A stretch of DNA of 64,000 bases from Coffea arabica (taxonomy: Eukaryota > Streptophyta > Magnoliopsida > Gentianales > Rubiaceae), in assembly GCF_036785885.1 (NCBI RefSeq), contig NC_092312.1, positions 21,656,001-21,720,000 on the forward strand, written 5' to 3'. The stretch's first letter is position 1, and the number at the start of each line of letters is the position of its first letter. Made by a program: the position numbers and the translations under genes. The notes under the pieces are model-generated. The model was not told where the DNA came from and made no database searches. It was given only the letters and a program-made list of their open reading frames with translations. This document shows positions 57,712-64,000 of the stretch, piece after piece.

Positions 57712-58125
57712 GCGTTGCAAATTAAATAAGTTACACGACTCAGACCAGCGAGTAACTCGGTTAAATGGTCGGTTTATCGAATTCGAACTACTTGATAAGG
57801 TAAGGTAACTGAGTCAAATTCGAGTAGAAACTATTAAAACTTGATTACTCCTTGATTTTTATCGAATAGTACACTCATAATATAATTTTAAATTATTTAT
57901 TAGTATAAAATTATAAAATTTACTAAAATAGCGAGCTTGAAAACTCAATTAAACTTGATTGAGTTTGATTAACTCATTTTGGTCGAGTTCGAGTAAGGTA
58001 AAATAAGTTCGAACTAGATTTTAAGGAGCTCATAAACTTGATCTCAATCAATTTCAAGCATTTTTATTTAAGTAAAACTTGAGCAGTACACGAGCCAAAC
58101 TCGACATGATAGCAACCCTAGACTA
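57712..58125. repeat. Degenerate CTCGA-rich repeat, related to 10098-10552
   Basis: Words such as gagtaactcgg, tcgaattcgaacta, gttcgagtaaggt and gagccaaactcga in both orientations resemble the interior of the MITE at 10098-10552. It ends near gatagcaaccctag. The boundaries are approximate and there is no target duplication. Confidence 0.4.
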
Positions 58126-58861
58126 GTAACTAATAAATCTACCAAAGAAGATACCCGATGCCAAACCTATAGGATCACATTTTTACAATAATTTCTGAAA
58201 ATTGGGAAAAGACCTCCTTTCTCTACATCTTGCAAGCTTCTTCGATCTCCAGTTCATGAGATATTTTGAACTAATTATGGCACTGAAATTATAAGCTTTT
58301 AGACTCAGAAAACATGTTTTTGTTCCAGAATCTCTGAGAACTTTTAGATTGGACAAATCTACATTAGGTGATTTTCTTTGACAAAAGAGAGAGTTGCTTG
58401 CGCTTGCTAGCGAAAAACAAAATGAAGGGGCACCAAATCATTTGGATTAGAAACTGGACTACGAAAGAACTTCCCCATGACCTAGTCGGTAGTCAGTGAT
58501 TAATCAACTACATGGTTTTGATTGCACTAGGCTTCATACAGTGACTTCTACAAATAAACAGGGCAATTGGGAATACCATACAAATTTTAGGTCATGCTGA
58601 CCATGGATCATTGCCAATTACACAAAGCCCGCCAAGACACAGCCTAAATTACATAATGTGACAAACCAGGGAATACCTTCCCATGCTATCTACGTCCTGA
58701 ATGCTCCTACATGTTACAATCTAATCTAAAGCAGGCTTTGCATTTCAAAACTGTTCTTTGGAGGACAAAGCATACTGAAATAAGATGCCTACTCATCATC
58801 AGTCAGAAGTTAGTGAGCCATCTTGAAATGGTCATACTTGGGTAACCATTGCATATGATGA
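58126..58861. other. Spacer downstream of the receptor-like kinase
   Basis: It probably includes the 3' UTR of the minus-strand kinase gene (58650-58861). Nothing else is recognised. Confidence 0.4.
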
Positions 58862-61800
58862 TCAGGAACTGCAGATTAGTTCATTCAATTGTTGCATCAC
58901 AGTTTCGATGGTAGGCCGATGATTAAGAGCTTCATGGGTGCAAAGCAGAGCAATTTTTCCAAGCTTAACTGCCTCTGATTCTCTGAAGTTCCCTTCAAGA
59001 TTTGTATCAACGAAGTCTTCAGTCCTTCCCAACTCAGCCCCTTGACGATTCAACTGGCTGATTTTACATTTCCCAGAAAGGATCTGGAATATAATCATGC
59101 CAAAGGCATATATGTCACTCTTCTCGGTGCAACGACCTGTAGTGGTATATTCAGGAGCCAAATATCCCATTGCAGCACTGCCCTTAAGGGTTGAATACAC
59201 GATGTCATCAGCCAATAGTTTGTGCAGTCCACAATCTGAGAGCATTGGGTGGTAATGTTGATCAATGAGCACCTTTTCAGCTGATATATTTCTGTGGACT
59301 AGAGCAGGTTTCTTTCCCTGATTCCCATGCAAATACTCAATACCTGGTGAATTAGAAAATCATAATTTAGCACACATAAACATCAACAAGGCATCGAAAT
59401 GGCATTAAAGAGGAATCATACATAATTTCTTTATTCTGCAAATAAAGAAGTGTGATATTATTCTGGATAATTTCTTAGGCCGTCATTCCAGTCATGATAT
59501 GAACCCCTATTCATTTGTTGTCTTGAAGTGTTAATCGTCCCCAGGAATCAACTGCTGCAGAGAATGATAGCAAAAGCACTAACCTCTAGCAATGCCTTTG
59601 ATGATCGACGTTCTGGTAGACCATTCAAGAACCTTGACTTTGCCACCCTTTGTGTCAAGGTATTGCAACAAGTTTCCATTAGGGACGAAGTCATATATGA
59701 GAAAGCACTCTCCCCTGCCTTTTGAACAACAGAAGCCTCTTAATCTCAGGACATTTTCATGTTTCAATGAGGTTAATAAATTTAATCCTTTCAAAAATTC
59801 AGATTCATCAGACTTGCAGCTAGTTTTGGAAATGCACTTTATAGCTACAATGGACCCATCCCACAATATCCCTTTGTAGGTAGCTGAGAAACTACTCTTG
59901 CCCAACAGATTTGTGTCTGAGAAGTGTTGTGTTGCAGACTCCACTTCATCCAGATTGAACATGAAGCTGTCAAATTCTTCCTGTGAGAAACCATGACCAA
60001 TTTGGCGTCTAGCCAATGGATCCCAGCCATGGGAGTATTCCAGACTGATGAGAGGAGAAGCGCTTCTTCTGCACACCTCCTTGACCTGGTCAGTGCTGAG
60101 TCGACTATCTGATGCATCATAAGTACTCCCAATCTTCTGCTTCTGGCGACGGTACCAAAAGAAGGTAAAAACTCCTATTACAGCCACAACTGCAAATAGT
60201 CCAATAAGTCCAACAATAATAGCTGTTTGAGGTCTTCTAGATTGATTCAAGCTGTTTGGCTGGACGTTTGCCGACTCAGGTATAGCTTTAGAAGGAAGAC
60301 GACTTGAACCCGGACCAAATGGTTCAGGTTTATTTGGGTTTATTCCAGAATCAGTGCAGACATTCAAGGTGGAAAACCCAATTCCACATAGGCCTGGGTT
60401 ATTTGCAAACTGAAATCCTTCATTCAGTCTCTTCAAGGCTTCGTTGAGGGGGGAAAGAGAAATCAGGGACGATTGAGTAAATTAGCACACTTGAGAACAC
60501 TAAATTTGGTAAAAAGGATTATGCAGACATAGACTAGGTGAAGCAATTACCTATTGGTACATTTCCAGATAAAGTATTATTTCTGATGTCTAGAAATTCC
60601 AAATTTGGGGAATTAGCCAATTTGACAGGAATGGAACCGAAAAGGCCATTGAAGCTTAAATCCATCCTCGTCAAATTCACTAAGCCCCCAAGACTTGCCG
60701 GAATCGCTCCACTCAACTGATTGTATTGCAGAGCAAGTACGTTGAGCTTCTTTAAAAATCCAAGTTGAGTGGGAATGCTTCCAGTCAACTTGTTGTAACA
60801 GAGTTGCATTACTGCAAACAAAACAAAATTCAGGTAGAATCTAGCGGAGCCTATTCAACAGTTTACCTGCTTTTGCACAGAAAAATGAATTTCAAGCTGA
60901 TCCAAGCGTATTACTTTCTAAAAAGATTCAAGCTCTACTTCAAAAACATCCAGAGCACCTTTTGTTAGTAGAATGTTGCAGCATTAATCCTTCTAAACAT
61001 TGAACCTTTTAAAGTCGTGAAACCTTAAATTACCAAGGGAACTTACAGGAGTGAGAACTTACAGATTCTCTGTGCTAAGAGTTTTCAAAAGTACATGCGG
61101 TCAAATACGCTACATTGAGGAATTTAGTGAGCAAAGAACCAATTTCCATACACCAGAAGAAGTCCAGTAAGAAAGTCAAGCTTCAGATCAAACTAACTGT
61201 TCTAGTGACCATGAAAGCCACCAATTTCTGGAAAGTTCAGAAAGGCATGCAAGCCAAAAGTAACATTGACCACGTAACCGTTTAGTCTCTCCACTCAGCT
61301 CTTTCTTCACCCAAAAACAGAATTGCTCAAAAGATTTAAAAAAAGGAATGGTAATATAGAGGACAAACAACTCAAACAGTTTTATGAAAAATACATGCAA
61401 GAACAGATCTAGTATCCAAGGCTCCAACTTTCTTCAACAAAAACCCAAACCACATCATAAAGATTGCATCTTTATTCTAAAAAGAACCATATCATAAAGA
61501 ATACTTACCTTGAAGACTAGGCATATTTCCCAGCTCAGGAGGTATTTCACCAGTAAGATTATTGACATTTAGGTACAAGTCAGAGAGCTCAGTCAAGTTA
61601 GCTATCTCTTTAGGCACACCTCCGTGAAGCTGATTAAAATGCAGATACAGCCCAGATAAGCTTTTCAGCTGACCAATCTCAGGTGGGATTTTTCCAGCTA
61701 GCCCTTTACCCTGGAGAGAAATATTAAGCACTTGGCCATTTCCATTGCAGGCAATGCCGACAAATGAACCATTGCAGGGGTCAGTGGCATTGGGAGACCA

Positions 61801-61950
61801 AGAGGAGAGAATATGGTCTGATGGGTCTAACCAGACTTTGATGCTCAGAAGAATTGAAAGGGTGGTAGAGTCAGTTTCTGCAGATGCGGTTGTGATGAAG
61901 AGCAGGAAGGTGAAGAAGGAGAAAACAGTTGAAAACGAAGTAAAACCCAT
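58862..61950 (-). CDS. LRR receptor-like kinase, predicted pseudokinase (At5g51560-like)
   Basis: complement(join(58862..59343, 59584..60438, 60551..60811, 61509..61950)), 2040 nt, 679 residues, all GT-AG and in frame. Plasma-membrane receptor-like protein. Order: signal peptide 1-24 (FSFFTFLLFITTASA), LRR N-terminal cap with Cys (DPCNGSFVGIAC), LRRs about 75-235 (LSGLYLHFNQLHGGVPKEI, LNVLALQYNQLSGAIPASL), Cys pair, membrane segment 306-327 (AIIVGLIGLFAVVAVIGVF), juxtamembrane, kinase domain about 400-675. The ATP-binding Lys is kept (VAIK, 435), but the glycine loop is degenerate (LGKSSFSATYKG), the catalytic HRD is HRN (536-538) and DFG is DCG (556-558), so phosphotransfer is unlikely. APE is present (YLAPEY). 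Length and these changes fit Arabidopsis At5g51560 as I remember it, so the loss looks ancestral. The gene appears intact and probably signals through partners. Confidence 0.92.
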
Positions 61951-62057
61951 GTTCTGGATTTGGCCTTTTTTGGGCTTTGGGTGTTTCTTCCTCCTTTGTC
62001 CTTGGTAGCCTGGAAAGTTTCTCTGTTTTTTGGTTCAAAAATGAAGAATGAGACTTG

Positions 62058-62098
62058 AGGGGGAGAAATAAGGGGGGGGGGGGGGGAGAAATAAGGGG
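62058..62098. repeat. G-run cluster in the receptor-kinase leader
   Basis: Runs of 5, 15 and 6 G on the plus strand, separated by agaaataa (the 15-G run is 62072-62086), 110-150 bp upstream of the minus-strand start codon. The transcript would carry the C-rich strand; the opposite strand could form a G-quadruplex. Confidence 0.8.
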
Positions 62099-62099
62099 G

Positions 62100-64000
62100 G
62101 ATGCGTGGGGATGGTTAACCTCTCGGATTAGGTTGGGTCTGTACTCTGTAGGACGTACAGTGGTGGAGTGAATGGCGTGGGGCGGGGATCGCGAAAGTTT
62201 TAGGGTCCCGAGGGAGGACGGGAAATTCGAATATGAGTGGGTTGAAGAGCCGGTAGCCGGTACCCATCTCACGTGAAAACAACAATTATAATTGTCTCCG
62301 TTTATCAAATTGAGCCATTATTAGATGATGACTAAGCAGTCAGTCGACAGTAAAACTGCAAAAGGCTACTTGTAAAACTCGCGTGAGAAAGACAGCTTTT
62401 TTGTGCTGCTGATCTTGGTAGGATATTGTACTGGGTACAAATTTACCAGTTGGAATTGAATGCTGTCATGGTTGTGGTTGCTTGCCCTTTTGATCGCCAT
62501 TGTTACTTCTGATCTTGACAAGAACCCGAGGTGATGGGAACTTCTCAGACTTTATGTGCTTCAATTTTGAATTTCTTGCAAGCATTGAACATGTTTCAGC
62601 CTTGGAAGTTCAATTTTGAGTGCAAACAACTGCTTTCTGGGTCTTGGCTAGTGCTACAGATGTTCATTCATTGTAATGAATCAGGTACACTCAAAACTGC
62701 AACGAGGATTTACTTCTATGACTTTCAAATACGAGTTCATGGTTAAATCAACTTACTAGTAACAAATCTTGCTTAATTGGACGAGTATTTGATTAATAAC
62801 ACAAAAGGTGAATAGTAAATAATGCATATGACCAAATTATAACATCAGCTTCAAGCTCAGGCGAATGTTTACCAAACTGGGAAAAGAGTTCATGGCGAAA
62901 TTAAGCAGCTAGACGCAAACTAGGAGGAAGAATTTTCAACGTAATGACCAAACGACTAGCAAGTGGGAGATTTTATGAAAGCCAGCTGTTTCTGATGTTT
63001 TTCATGGTACAAAATTACGATGGCTGCTCTATGTTGGATCTTTGTGATCAATCTGCAGCAGGATTTCAAGTGTTGAAACGGCAGTAAATGCGTATTCACA
63101 AATTTGAGGTAATAAATGGTGCTCAGTACTTATTTACTCGGACTCTCTAACGCTTGAAGTCGTTAACCCGTGAAGGGTGATGACAGCAGATCCTCCAGTT
63201 CATTTAACAGATGGATGGATACTTGCAGACAGTACATCATTTCAAAATTTATCCTGATCACTTCCAAATGTCAAAAAATGAAATCTCAAGGAAAAAGAGA
63301 AAGCAAAAACACAAAATGAATCAAAGAAAATGCACAATGCTGAAATGCATGGACTTCACAGAGAAGTAAATATTACGAAAATTCCATTAAACCATCGCCT
63401 TCCTGCAGTTAACATTTTAAAGAAACATCCGAAACTGAAAAGAACAAGTTGATGGGAGGTCAGGTAATTTGCAGAAAAGGTTAAAGACAGATCTGTGTAA
63501 TTAGTATGAGATTTACCACAAAGGTTGGCATAATTGACCCAAAACAAATGGTGTTCCTTTCAAAGGCGACAATCATTTGTTCCTTTTTTTCTCAAGGCCC
63601 ACTATCGCAGGGAGCAGAATTTAAGTAGGAATGGCCCCTATCATGGAAGAAGATGATGGGATTAAATTCACAAGCGTCTCAATCAGTTTCAGGAGGCAAT
63701 GCGTTGAAAAGTTCCATGATGAAAAAGCTCCACTCTTTCTTGTTCTCAAGCTATTCAATTCAGCCCATGTGAAGGAATTTTAGTCCGGTCAGAAGTTGCC
63801 CAATTTTATCACTGTTGCGAGGTCGCTTACAGCATATGCAGATTGCCCATGACACTAGTTATTCCTACCATATTATGACCTGATCCATGAATTGTATTGA
63901 AAACGATTGACAGGGAATCCAACTATATCTAAGAGGGAGAATAAATAAGAACAAAAAAAATGTACGAGGCCTTGATCAAATGATACGTAATATCCTGTTA
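62100..64000. other. Non-coding right end of window
   Basis: Promoter region of the receptor-like kinase, then about 1.5 kb with no supported gene, RNA or repeat. The ORF at 62531-62746 has no family resemblance. Confidence 0.45.

Noticed and set aside
62531-62746. 71-residue ORF
   Set aside because: No recognisable domain, isolated in non-coding sequence.
1-64000. tRNA, rRNA or snoRNA genes
   Set aside because: I looked for tRNA A/B-box-like stretches and conserved rRNA words and saw none convincing; a covariance-model scan would be needed to exclude them.

Overview
This is nuclear DNA of a dicot plant. Genes have short GT-AG introns in an AT-rich background with many transposons, and the proteins are plant families: PLS-type PPR proteins, a plant DHHC acyltransferase, DUF1442 proteins and an LRR receptor kinase. 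An asterid, possibly Rubiaceae, is my guess from the R1-like resistance-protein fragment and the repeats; it is weakly supported.

Layout. 1-4547: the last six exons (+) of a DHHC protein S-acyltransferase of the PAT13/PAT14 type. 5724-6654: a MULE-type MITE. 7311-9199: a myeloid-leukemia-factor (MLF) gene (+). 11931-21692: a complete, very young Tat-lineage Ty3/gypsy retrotransposon in minus orientation, with an intact 1815-residue gag-pol and, on the opposite strand, an intact 748-residue gene with its own TATA box, intron and poly(A) signal. 21774-22229: a frameshifted two-exon beta-glucosidase fragment. 22378-23529: a resistance-protein-like N-terminal ORF (-). 24820-26683: a second MLF gene (+). 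About 27034-31020: a PIF/Harbinger-like element nested in an older element. 32021-33652: a PPR gene, followed by a decayed third MLF exon near 34078-34165. 35184-35517: a MITE. 36749-37494 (+) and 40359-41307 (-): two DUF1442 genes facing each other tail to tail. 41875-42659: twin foldback MITEs. 45536-51873: a dead LINE containing a MULE-type element that itself contains a solo LTR. 51919-54457: two more MULE-type elements, one inserted into the end of the other. 54729-56588: a PPR gene that looks like the CRR4 orthologue. 58862-61950: an LRR receptor-like pseudokinase gene (-). The ends are non-coding.

The host genes do not form one pathway. The window reads as ordinary conserved genes separated by transposon-filled spacers, with local duplication (two MLF genes plus a relic, and a DUF1442 pair). 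The most unusual object is the spliced gene with its own promoter carried antisense inside the young Tat element. The second is the four-layer record of nested insertions between 45.5 and 54.5 kb, resolved here from target-site duplications.

Exon boundaries were placed by hand from GT/AG sites, reading-frame continuity and family similarity recalled from memory. No alignment or database search was run.
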